In this document: positions 50,823 to 62,606 of the stretch, in pieces | Numbering within the stretch: the stretch's first letter is position 1 | Layout: each line of letters opens with the position of its first letter | DNA from: Salvelinus alpinus | Taxonomy: Eukaryota > Chordata > Actinopteri > Salmoniformes > Salmonidae | Length of the DNA: 64,000 bases | NCBI RefSeq assembly: GCF_045679555.1 | Contig: NC_092096.1 | Coordinates: 13,891,976-13,955,975 of the forward strand | Direction of reading: 5' to 3' | Program-made: the position numbers and the translations under genes | Notes under the pieces: model-generated | What the model was told of the DNA's origin: nothing | What the model saw: only the letters and a program-made list of their open reading frames with translations | Database searches by the model: none

Positions 50823-53662
50823 TGTATCAGAGACATTCATTATTACTGTATCAGAGATATTCATTATTACTGTATCAGAGATATTCATTATTACTGTATC
50901 AGAGATATTCATTATTACTGTATCAGAGATATTCATTATTACTGTATCAGAGACATTCATTATTACTGTATCAGAGATATTCATTATTACTGTATCAGAG
51001 ATATTCATTATTACTGTATCAGAGATATTCATTATTACTGTATCAGACACATTCATTATTACTGTATCAGAGATATTCATTATTACTGTATCAGAGATAT
51101 TCATTATTACTGTATCAGAGATATTCATTATTACTGTATCAGAGATATTCATTATTACTGTATCAGAGATATTCATTATTACTGTATCAGACACATTCAT
51201 TATTACTGTATCAGAGATATTCATTATTACTGTATCAGAGATATTCATTATTACTGTATCAGAGACATTCATTATTACTGTATCAGAGATATTCATTATT
51301 ACTGTATCAGAGATATTCATTATTACTGTATCAGAGATATTCATTATTACTGTATCAGAGATATTCATTATTACTGTATCAGAGATATTCATTATTACTG
51401 TATCAGAGACATTCATTATTACTGTATCAGAGATATTCATTATTACTGTATCAGAGATATTCATTATTACTGTATCAGAGATATTCATTATTACTGTATC
51501 AGAGATATTCATTATTACTGTATCAGAGATATTCATTATTACTGTATCAGAGATATTCATTATTACTGTATCAGAGATATTCATTATTACTGTATCAGAG
51601 ATATTCATTATTACTGTATCAGAGACATTCATTATTACTGTATCAGAGATATTCATTATTACTGTATCAGAGATATTCATTATTACTGTATCAGAGATAT
51701 TCATTATTACTGTATCAGAGATATTCATTATTACTGTATCAGAGATATTCATTATTACTGTATCAGAGACATTCATTATTACTGTATCAGAGATATTCAT
51801 TATTACTGTATCAGAGATATTCATTATTACTGTATCAGAGATATTCATTATTACTGTATCAGAGATATTCATTATTACTGTATCAGAGATATTCATTATT
51901 ACTGTATCAGAGATATTCATTATTACTGTATCAGAGACATTCATTATTACTGTATCAGAGATATTCATTATTACTGTATCAGAGATATTCATTATTACTG
52001 TATCAGAGATATTCATTATTACTGTATCAGAGATATTCATTATTACTGTATCAGAGACATTCATTATTACTGTATCAGAGATATTCATTATTACTGTATC
52101 AGAGATATTCATTATTACTGTATCAGAGATATTCATTATTACTGTATCAGAGATATTCATTATTACTGTATCAGAGATATTCATTATTACTGTATCAGAG
52201 ATATTCATTATTACTGTATCAGAGACATTCATTATTACTGTATCAGAGATATTCATTATTACTGTATCAGAGATATTCATTATTACTGTATCAGAGATAT
52301 TCATTATTACTGTATCAGAGATATTCATTATTACTGTATCAGAGACATTCATTATTACTGTATCAGAGATATTCATTATTACTGTATCAGAGATATTCAT
52401 TATTACTGTATCAGAGATATTCATTATTACTGTATCAGAGATATTCATTATTACTGTATCAGAGATATTCATTATTACTGTATCAGAGATATTCATTATT
52501 ACTGTATCAGAGATATTCATTATTACTGTATCAGAGACATTCATTATTACTGTATCAGAGATATTCATTATTACTGTATCAGAGATATTCATTATTACTG
52601 TATCAGAGATATTCATTATTACTGTATCAGAGATATTCATTATTACTGTATCAGAGATATTCATTATTACTGTATCAGAGATATTCATTATTACTGTATC
52701 AGAGATATTCATTATTACTGTATCAGAGATATTCATTATTACTGTATCAGACACATTCATTATTACTGTATCAGACACATTCATTATTACTGTATCAGAG
52801 ATATTCATTATTACTGTATCAGAGATATTCATTATTACTGTATCAGAGATATTCATTATTACTGTATCAGAGATATTCATTATTACTGTATCAGAGATAT
52901 TCATTATTACTGTATCAGAGATATTCATTATTACTGTATCAGAGATATTCATTATTACTGTATCAGAGATATTCATTATTACTGTATCAGACACATTCAT
53001 TATTACTGTATCAGAGATATTCATTATTACTGTATCAGAGATATTCATTATTACTGTATCAGAGATATTCATTATTACTGTATCAGAGATATTCATTATT
53101 ACTGTATCAGAGATATTCATTATTACTGTATCAGAGATATTCATTATTACTGTATCAGAGATATTCATTATTACTGTATCAGAGACATTCATTATTACTG
53201 TATCAGAGATATTCATTATTACTGTATCAGAGATATTCATTATTACTGTATCAGAGATATTCATTATTACTGTATCAGAGATATTCATTATTACTGTATC
53301 AGAGATATTCATTATTACTGTATCAGAGATATTCATTATTACTGTATCAGAGATATTCATTATTACTGTATCAGAGATATTCATTATTACTGTATCAGAG
53401 ACATTCATTATTACTGTATCAGAGATATTCATTATTACTGTATCAGAGATATTCATTATTACTGTATCAGAGATATTCATTATTACTGTATCAGAGATAT
53501 TCATTATTACTGTATCAGAGATATTCATTATTACTGTATCAGAGACATTCATTATTACTGTATCAGAGATATTCATTATTACTGTATCAGAGATATTCAT
53601 TATTACTGTATCAGAGATATTCATTATTACTGTATCAGAGACATTCATTATTACTGTATCAG
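50823..53662. repeat. 24-bp satellite (tgtatcagagatattcatta...), ~118 copies, at the exon 12 donor
   Basis: Nearly perfect 24-bp units with only agata/agaca/acaca variants. It begins 20 bp after the donor gtaaga. Eight codons per unit and no stops in any + frame, so exon 12 reads through without a stop to 53666 (CIRDIHYY repeated); one - frame is open too. It is intron 12 sequence, not coding. Confidence 0.97.
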
Positions 53663-53754
53663 GTAATAACTGAAATAGAAATAAAATATAAAAATGATCA
53701 AAATAATGATTAGATGTATGATAAAAATAACTTTAGAAACATTCATATTGTAAC

Positions 53755-53787
53755 ATCTTCCCTCTCTCTCTCTCTCTTTCTCACCTG

Positions 53788-53843
<56 letters not shown>

Positions 53844-53895
53844 TCTCTCTCTCTCTCTCTCCTTCCCTCTCATTCTCCCTCTCTCTCCCTCTCTC

Positions 53896-53926
<31 letters not shown>

Positions 53927-54060
53927 CCTTCCCTCCCTCCTTCCCTCTCTCCCTCTCTCTCTCCTCTCTCTCCCTCTCTCTCCCTCTCTCTAACCCTCTC
54001 TATCTCCTTACCTCCCTCCTTCCCTCTCTCCCTCTCTCCCTCCCTCTTTCCCTCCCTCAG
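53755..54060 (+). repeat. pyrimidine-rich tract at the exon 13 acceptor
   Basis: About 300 bases of CT-rich sequence ending in cctccctcag at exon 13. Confidence 0.92.
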
Positions 54061-54324
54061 GCCCAGCTGCAGTCAACGGTCTGACCGTGATGACTGCCAA
54101 CACCAGCGGTCTGAGTTTCGTCTGGCGCCCGTCCGAGGGCTACGTGGACGGTTACGACCTGTTCCTGTATAACGTTGACGAGACGTTGCGTGGCCGTCAG
54201 ACCGCGGAGGCCGGGACCCAGACGTGCACCTTCTCTGGTCTGGTCCCAGGGACGCTGTATAAGATGGAGGTGGTGAGCAGGAGCAGAGGAATGAGCAGTG
54301 ACTCATCTATACTAGCACGGACAG
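54061..54324 (+). CDS. ptprb: ptprb exon 13, FN3 domain (FN3-13)
   Basis: 264 nt, phase 1-1. It contains TANTSGLSFVWRPSEGYVDG, YDLFLYNVDE and LVPGTLYKMEVVSRSRG, and ends ILART with the donor gtgagc at 54325. The final 46 nt plus donor have been amplified into the 5.6 kb array that follows. Read-through into the array meets TGA at 54345-54347. Exon 14 is not in the window. Confidence 0.92.
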
Positions 54325-57300
54325 GTGAGCAGAGGCATGAGCAGTGACTCATCTATACTAGCACGGACAGGTGAGCAGAGGAATGAGCAGTGACTCATCT
54401 ATACTAGCACGGACAGGTGAGCAGAGGAATGAGCAGTGACCCATCTATACTAGCACGGACAGGTGAGCAGAGGCATGAGCAGTGACTCATCTATACTAGC
54501 ACGGACAGGTGAGCAGAGGAATGAGCAGTGACTCATCTATACTAGCACGGACAGGTGAGCAGAGGCATGAGCAGTGACTCATCTATACTAGCACGGACAG
54601 GTGAGCAGAGGAATGAGCACTGACTCATCTATACTAGCACGGACAGGTGAGCAGAGGAATGAGCAGTGACTCATCTATACTAGCACGGACAGGTGAGCAG
54701 AGGCATGAGCAGTGACTCATCTATACTAGCACGGACAGGTGAGCAGAGGCATGAGCAGTGACTCATCTATACTAGCACGGACAGGTGAGCAGAGGAATGA
54801 GCAGTGACTCATCTATACTAGCACGGACAGGTGAGCAGAGGCATGAGCAGTGACCCATCTATACTAGCACGGACAGGTGAGCAGAGGAATGAGCAGTGAC
54901 TCATCTATACTAGCACGGACAGGTGAGCAGAGGAATGAGCAGTGACTCATCTATACTAGCACGGACAGGTGAGCAGAGGAATGAGCAGTGACTCATCTAT
55001 ACTAGCACGGACAGGTGAGCAGAGGAATGAGCAGTGACTCATCTATACTAGCACGGACAGGTGAGCAGAGGAATGAGCAGTGACTCATCTATACTAGCAC
55101 GGACAGGTGAGCAGAGGCATGAGCAGTGACTCATCTATACTAGCACGGACAGGTGAGCAGAGGAATGAGCAGTGACTCATCTATACTAGCACGGACAGGT
55201 GAGCAGAGGAATGAGCAGTGACTCATCTATGCTAGCACGGACAGGTGAGCAGAGGAATGAGCAGTGACTCATCTATACTAGCACGGACAGGTGAGCAGAG
55301 GAATGAGCACTGACTCATCTATACTAGCACGGACAGGTGAGCAGAGGAATGAGCAGTGACTCATCTATACTAGCACGGACAGGTGAGCAGAGGAATGAGC
55401 AGTGACTCATCTATACTAGCACGGACAGGTGAGCAGAGGAATGAGCAGTGACTCATCTATACTAGCACGGACAGGTGAGCAGAGGCATGAGCAGTGACTC
55501 ATCTATACTAGCACGGACAGGTGAGCAGAGGCATGAGCAGTGACTCATCTATACTAGCACGGACAGGTGAGCAGAGGAATGAGCAGTGACTCATCTATAC
55601 TAGCACGGACAGGTGAGCAGAGGCATGAGCAGTGACTCATCTATACTAGCACGGACAGGTGAGCAGAGGAATGAGCAGTGACTCATCTATACTAGCACGG
55701 ACAGGTGAGCAGAGGAATGAGCAGTGACTCATCTATACTAGCACGGACAGGTGAGCAGAGGAATGAGCAGTGACTCATCTATACTAGCACGGACAGGTGA
55801 GCAGAGGAATGAGCAGTGACTCATCTATACTAGCACGGACAGGTGAGCAGAGGAATGAGCAGTGACTCATCTATACTAGCACGGACAGGTGAGCAGAGGA
55901 TTGAGCAGTGACTCATCTATACTAGCACGGACAGGTGAGCAGAGGAATGAGCAGTGACTCATCTATACTAGCACGGACAGGTGAGCAGAGGAATGAGCAG
56001 TGACTCATCTATACTAGCACGGACAGGTGAGCAGAGGAATGAGCAGTGACTCATCTATACTAGCACGGACAGGTGAGCAGAGGAATGAGCAGTGACTCAT
56101 CTATACTAGCACGGACAGGTGAGCAGAGGAATGAGCAGTGACTCATCTATACTAGCACGGACAGGTGAGCAGAGGAATGAGCAGTGACTCATCTATACTA
56201 GCACGGACAGGTGAGCAGAGGCATGAGCAGTGACTCATCTATACTAGCACGGACAGGTGAGCAGAGGAATGAGCAGTGACTCATCTATACTAGCACGGAC
56301 AGGTGAGCAGAGGCATGAGCAGTGACTCATCTATACTAGCACGGACAGGTGAGCAGAGGAATGAGCAGTGACTCATCTATACTAGCACGGACAGGTGAGC
56401 AGAGGCATGAGCAGTGACTCATCTATACTAGCACGGACAGGTGAGCAGAGGAATGAGCAGTGACTCATCTATACTAGCACGGACAGGTGAGCAGAGGCAT
56501 GAACAGTGACTCATCTATACTAGCACGGACAGGTGAGCAGAGGAATGAGCAGTGACTCATCTATACTAGCACGGACAGGTGAGCAGAGGAATGAGCAGTG
56601 ACTCATCTATACTAGCACGGACAGGTGAGCAGAGGAATGAGCAGTGACTCATCTCTACTAGCACGGACAGGTGAGCAGAGGAATGAGCAGTGACTCATCT
56701 ATACTAGCACGGACAGGTGAGCAGAGGAATGAGCAGTGACTCATCTATACTAGCACGGACAGGTGAGCAGAGGCATGAGCAGTGACTCATCTATACTAGC
56801 ACGGACAGGTGAGCAGAGGAATGAGCAGTGACTCATCTATACTAGCACGGACAGGTGAGCAGAGGAATGAGCAGTGACTCATCTATACTAGCACGGACAG
56901 GTGAGCAGAGGCATGAGCAGTGACTCATCTATACTAGCACGGACAGGTGAGCAGAGGAATGAGCAGTGACTCATCTATACTAGCACGGACAGGTGAGCAG
57001 AGGCATGAGCAGTGACTCATCTATACTAGCACGGACAGATGAGCAGAGGCATGAGCAGTGACTCATCTATACTAGCACGGACAGGTGAGCAGAGGAATGA
57101 GCAGTGACTCATCTATACTAGCACGGACAGGTGAGCAGAGGAATGAGCAGTGACTCATCTATACTAGCACGGACAGGTGAGCAGAGGCATGAGCAGTGAC
57201 TCATCTATACTAGCACGGACAGGTGAGCAGAGGAATGAGCAGTGACTCATCTATATTAGCACGGACAGGTGAGCAGAGGCATGAGCAGTGACTCATCTAT

Positions 57301-59926
57301 ACTAGCACGGACAGGTGAGCAGAGGCATGAGCAGTGACTCATCTATACTAGCACGGACAGGTGAGCAGAGGCATGAGCAGTGACTCATCTATACTAGCAC
57401 GGACAGGTGAGCGGAGGAATGAGCAGTGACTCATCTATACTAGCACGGACAGGTGAGCAGAGGCATGAGCAGTGACTCATCTATACTAGCACGGACAGGT
57501 GAGCAGAGGCATGAGCAGTGACTCATCTATACTAGCACGGACAGGTAAGCAGAGGCATGAGCAGTGACTCATCTATCCTAGCACGGACAGGTGAGCAGAG
57601 GCATGAGCAGTGACTCATCTATACTAGCACGGACAGGTGAGCAGAGGCATGAGCAGTGACTCATCTATACTAGCACGGACAGGTGAGCAGAGGCATGAGC
57701 AGTGACTCATCTATACTAGCACGGACAGGTGAGCAGAGGCATGAGCAGTGACTCATCTATACTAGCACGGACAGGTGAGCAGAGGAATGAGCAGTGACTC
57801 ATCTATACTAGCACGGACAGGTGAGCAGAGGAATGAGCAGTGACTCATCTATACTAGCACGGACAGGTGAGCAGAGGAATGAGCAGTGACTCATCTATAC
57901 TAGCACGGACAGGTGAGCAGAGGAATGAGCAGTGACTCATCTATACTAGCACGGACAGGTGAGCAGAGGAATGAGCAGTGACTCATCTATACTAGCACGG
58001 ACAGGTGAGCAGAGGAATGAGCAGTGACTCATCTATACTAGCACGGACAGGTGAGCAGAGGAATGAGCAGTGACTCATCTATACTAGCACGGACAGGTGA
58101 GCAGAGGAATGAGCAGTGACTCATCTATACTAGCACGGACAGGTGAGCAGAGGCATGAGCAGTGACTCATCTATACTAGCACGGACAGGTGAGCAGAGGA
58201 ATGAGCAGTGACTCATATATACTAGCACGGACAGGTGAGCAGAGGAATGAGCAGTGACTCATCTATACTAGCACGGACAGGTGAGCAGAGGAATGAGCAG
58301 TGACTCATCTATACTAGCACGGACAGGTGAGCAGAGGCATGAGCAGTGACTCATCTATACTAGCACGGACAGGTGAGCAGAGGCATGAGCAGTGACTCAT
58401 CTATACTAGCACGGACAGGTGAGCAGAGGCATGAGCAGTGACTCATCTATACTAGCACGGACAGGTGAGCAGAGGCATGAGCAGTGACTCATCTATACTA
58501 GCACGGACAGGTGAGCAGAGGCATGAGCAGTGACTCATCTATACTAGCACGGACAGGTGAGCAGAGGCATGAGCAGTGACTCATCTATACTAGCACGGAC
58601 AGGTGAGCAGAGGCATGAGCAGTGACTCATCTATACTAGCACGGACAGGTGAGCAGAGGCATGAGCAGTGACTCATCTATACTAGCACGGACAGGTGAGC
58701 AGAGGCATGAGCAGTGACTCATCTATACTAGCACGGACAGGTGAGCAGAGGCATGAGCAGTGACTCATCTATACTAGCACGGACAGGTGAGCAGAGGAAT
58801 GAGCAGTGACTCATCTATACTAGCACGGACAGGTGAGCAGAGGCATGAGCAGTGACTCATCTATACTAGCACGGACAGGTGAGCAGAGGCATGAGCAGTG
58901 ACTCATCTATACTAGCACGGACAGGTGAGCAGAGGAATGAGCAGTGACTCATCTATACTAGCACGGACAGGTGAGCAGAGGCATGAGCAGTGACTCATCT
59001 ATACTAGCACGGACAGGTGAGCAGAGGAAGGAGCAGTGACTCATCTATACTAGCACGGACAGGTGAGCAGAGGAATGAGCAGTGACTCATCTATGCTAGC
59101 ACGGACAGGTGAGCAGAGGAATGAGCAGTGACTCATCTATACTAGCACGGACAGGTGAGCAGAGGAATGAGCAGTGACTCATCTATACTAGCACGGACAG
59201 GTGAGCAGAGGAATGAGCAGTGACTCATCTATACTAGCACGGACAGGTGAGCAGAGGCATGAGCAGTGACTCATCTATACTAGCACGGACAGGTGAGCAG
59301 AGGCATGAGCAGTGACTCATCTATACTAGCACGGACAGGTGAGCAGAGGCATGAGCAGTGACTCATCTATACTGGCACGGACAGGTGAGCAGAGGCATGA
59401 GCAGTGACTCATCTATACTGGCACGGACAGGTGAGCAGAGGCATGAGCAGTGACTCATCTATACTGGCACGGACAGATGAGCAGAGGCATGAGCAGTGAC
59501 TCATCTATACTAGCACGGACAGGTGAGCAGAGGCATGAGCAGTGACTCATATATACTAGCACGGACAGGTGAGCAGAGGCATGAGCAGTGACTCATATAT
59601 ACTAGCACGGACAGGTGAGCAGAGGCATGAGCAGTGACTCATCTATCCTAGCACGGACAGGTGAGCAGAGGAATGAGCAGTGACTCATATATACTAGCAC
59701 GGACAGGTGAGCAGAGGCATGAGCAGTGACTCATCTATCCTAGCACGGACAGGTGAGCAGAGGAATGAGCAGTGACTCATATATACTAGCACGGACAGGT
59801 GAGCAGAGGCATGAGCAGTGACTCATCTATGCTAGCACGGACAGGTGAGCAGAGGAATGAGCAGTGACTCATCTATACTAGCACAGACAGGTGAGCAGAG
59901 GCATGAGCAGTGACTCATATATATAC
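54325..59926. repeat. 46-bp satellite derived from the end of ptprb exon 13, ~122 copies
   Basis: Units of 46 bp (gtgagcagaggaatgagcag, then tgactcatctatactagcac, then ggacag) follow the exon without a gap. The unit equals the last 52 nt of exon 13 minus six bases (caggag or equivalent), so each copy is coding-derived and ends in ACGGACAG before GTGAGC, a full splice-donor context. The main variant is gaggaatga against gaggcatga, scattered along the array. A few units have gatgag or gtaagc at the donor position. Confidence 0.97.
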
Positions 59927-60246
59927 ACTTCAAACTCCAAGCTAAATCAAGCACACCTCAAACTCCAAGCTAAATCAAGCACACCTCAAACTCCAAGCTA
60001 AATCAAGCACACCTCAAACTCCAAGCTAAATCAAGCACACCTCAAACTCCAAGCTAAATCAAGCACACCTCAAACTCCAAGCTAAATCAAGCACACCTCA
60101 AACTCCAAGCTAAATCAAGCACACCTCAAACTCCAAGCTAAATCAAGCACACCTCAAACTCCAAGCTAAATCAAGCACACCTCAAACTCCAAGCTAAATC
60201 AAGCACACCTCAAACTCCAAGCTAAATCAAGCACACCTCAAACTCT
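59927..60246. repeat. 28-bp minisatellite (aactccaagctaaatcaagc...)
   Basis: About 11 almost identical copies, directly abutting the exon 13-derived array. Confidence 0.95.
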
Positions 60247-60827
60247 GTTTGCGTTGACATGTATTTCACCCAGGAGTAATGTATGAATATTAGTATTTGT
60301 ATTTATTAAGGATCCCCAATAGTTCCTGCCAAGGCAGCAGCTACTCTTCCTGGGGTTTATTATGGATCCCCATTAGTTCCTGTCAAGGCATCATTCATCC
60401 AGCTGAATGTGAAAGCTAATCGCTGTACATTTGTTTATGGGACATAGGCTGTTTTCACAACATATATTGTGTCTAACAAGCCAATTGTCTGCTACAACTT
60501 TAGATGAACATACAAGTCATTCTAAAAACCAGAAGTGTCAGACAGGGTAACACCCCACAGCATCTGAAGTGGTGCATCTGTCTGTCAATGACAATCTCTT
60601 CTTTCACAGCGCCGCTGTCATTATTACCATCTAAATGCAAATGAGTGTAACGCCTTGAGGTTTTCCCCACTGAGCCAGTGGTTTCTGTTAATGTGTCTCT
60701 GGTGTTATTGTTGTTTCCATCAGGAGTGTGACACAAAAAGACTTGGTGTTGAGCAGAATCAACAGCCTCTGCATCATCAAGACAGTTGCTTTGTGAGAAG
60801 GTGTTAAAGTCCACAGTCAGCCATTGT
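60247..60827 (+). other. ptprb intron 13; dispersed repeat fragment
   Basis: About 60290-60390 holds two related ggatccccaatagttcctgc / ggatccccattagttcctgt segments of a common fish repeat. The rest is unrecognised. Confidence 0.45.
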
Positions 60828-60829
60828 TA

Positions 60830-62283
60830 CAGTGCTTTCGGAAATGTATTCAGACTCCTTGACTTTTTCCACATTTTGTTACGTTACAGCCTTATTATTT
60901 TTTTATTTTGTTTAAATGTCCTCATCAATCTACACACAATACCCCATAATGGCATCACAACACCCCATAATGACATCACAATACCCCATAATGGCATCAC
61001 AATACCCCATAATGACATCACAATACCCCATAATGACAAAGCAAAAACAGGTTTTTAGGCATTTTTGCACATTTATTAAAAAGAAAAAACTGAAATATCA
61101 AATTTACATAAGTATTCAGACCCTTTACTCAGTACTTTGTTGAAGCACCTTTGACAGCGATTACAGCCTCAAGTCTTCTTGGGTATGACGCTACAAGCTT
61201 GGCACACCTGTATTTGGAGAGTTTCCCCCATTCTTCTCTGCAGATCCTCTCAAGCTCTGTCAGGTTGGATGGGAGCATCGCTGCACAGCTATTTTCAGGT
61301 CTCTCCAGAGATTTTCGCTTGGGTTCAAGTCCTGGCTCTGGCTGGGCCGCTCAAGCACATTCAGAGACTTATCCCGAAGCCACTCCTGCGTTGTCTTGGC
61401 TGTGTGGTTAGGGTCATTGTCCTGTTGGAAGGTGAACCTTCGCCCCAGTCTGAGGTCCTGTGCGCTCTGGAGCAGGTTTTCATCAAGGATCTCTCTGCAC
61501 TTTGCTCCGTTCATCTTTGCCGTCGATCCTGACTAGTCTCCCAGTCCCTGCCGCTGAAAAACATCCCCACAGCATGATGCTGCCACCAATATGCTTCACC
61601 GTAGGGATGGTTCCAGGTTTCCTCCAGACATGATGCTTGGCATTCAGGCCAAAGTGTTCAATCTTGGTTTCATCAGACCTGAGAATTTTGTTTCTCATGG
61701 TCTGAAAGTCTTTAGGTGTCTTTTGGCGAACTCCCAGTCTGGTACCTTTCACTGATGAGTAGCTTCCGTCTGACCATTCTACCCTAAAGGCCTGATTGGT
61801 GGAGTGCTGCAGAGACGGTTGTCTTTCTGGAAGTTTCTCCCATCTCCACAGAGGAACTCTGGAGCTCTTTGAGAGTGACCTTCGGGTTCTTGGTCACCTC
61901 CACTTCCCGGACAATTTCTTCGACCTCGTGGCTTGGTTTTTGCTCTGACATGCACTGTCAACTGTGGGACCTTATATAGACAAGTGTGTCCCTTTCCAAA
62001 TCATGGACTCCAATCAAGTTGTAGAAACATCTCAAGGATGATCGACGGGAACAAGATGCACCTGATCTCAATTTCCAGTCTCAAAGAAAAAGGGTCTGAA
62101 TACTTATGTAAATAAGGTATTTCTGTTTATTTGTTTATTACAAATTTGCTAAAATTTTGTCATTATGGTGTATTGTGTGTAGATTGATGAGGATCATTTT
62201 TATTTAATCCATTTTAGAATAAGGCTGTAATGTAACAAAATGTGGACAAAGTCAACGTGTCTGAATACTTTCCGAATGTGCTG
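60830..62283 (-). mobile_element. Tc1-like transposon, near full length, inactive
   Basis: Ends cagtgctttcggaaatgtat and actttccgaatgtgctg, with TA at 60828-60829 and 62284-62285. Length 1454 bp, normal for the family. A short cacaataccccataatg array sits inside the left end (about 60935-61037). Transposase on the - strand is broken. Confidence 0.92.
61129..61929 (-). pseudogene. Tc1-like transposase relic
   Basis: On the - strand, three frames give the N-terminal part, then RSDETKIEHFGLNAKHHVW and [20 protein letters not shown], then [20 protein letters not shown] and [16 protein letters not shown]. All three DDE residues are kept. The start codon has become ACG (61927-61929) and frameshifts separate the pieces. 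The terminal stop is at 61129-61131. Confidence 0.88.
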
Positions 62284-62286
62284 TAT

Positions 62287-62511
62287 GTACCAGATGAAAG
62301 GTACCAGTGGCTTGGCATTAGACCCAAGAGAGAACAGGAGCCATGTCCCAGTGAGACACAGTGCCGGGTACTGCTGCTCCGTGTAGATAGGACACGGTAC
62401 TGTATGTACCAGATGAAAGGTACCAGTGGCTTGGCATTAGACCCAAGAGAGAACAGGAGCCATGTCCCACTGAGACACGGTGCCGGGTACTGCTGGTCCG
62501 TGTAGATAGAA
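62287..62511. repeat. tandem duplication, two copies of 119 bp
   Basis: gtaccagatgaaaggtacca occurs at 62287 and 62406. The two copies differ at a few bases. The duplication begins next to the Tc1 right end. Confidence 0.9.
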
Positions 62512-62606
62512 ACAGAAAAGTATTTTGGCTAAAACACGGGGGGTAAATCGTCAGTGGAAACTCACCACTGGTCAATTGGTTGTATTTGTTAATTTCTTAT
62601 TGCAGA

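Noticed and set aside
50661..53648. Very long ORFs on both strands through the 24-bp array as a novel repeat protein
   Set aside because: The unit length is a multiple of three and stop-free, so open frames are automatic. The array sits in a phase 1 intron between two clear FN3 exons.
17829..54324. Assignment to ptprv or ptprj
   Set aside because: Domain order and domain-specific motifs follow PTPRB, and the gene lies just after ptprr as in tetrapods.
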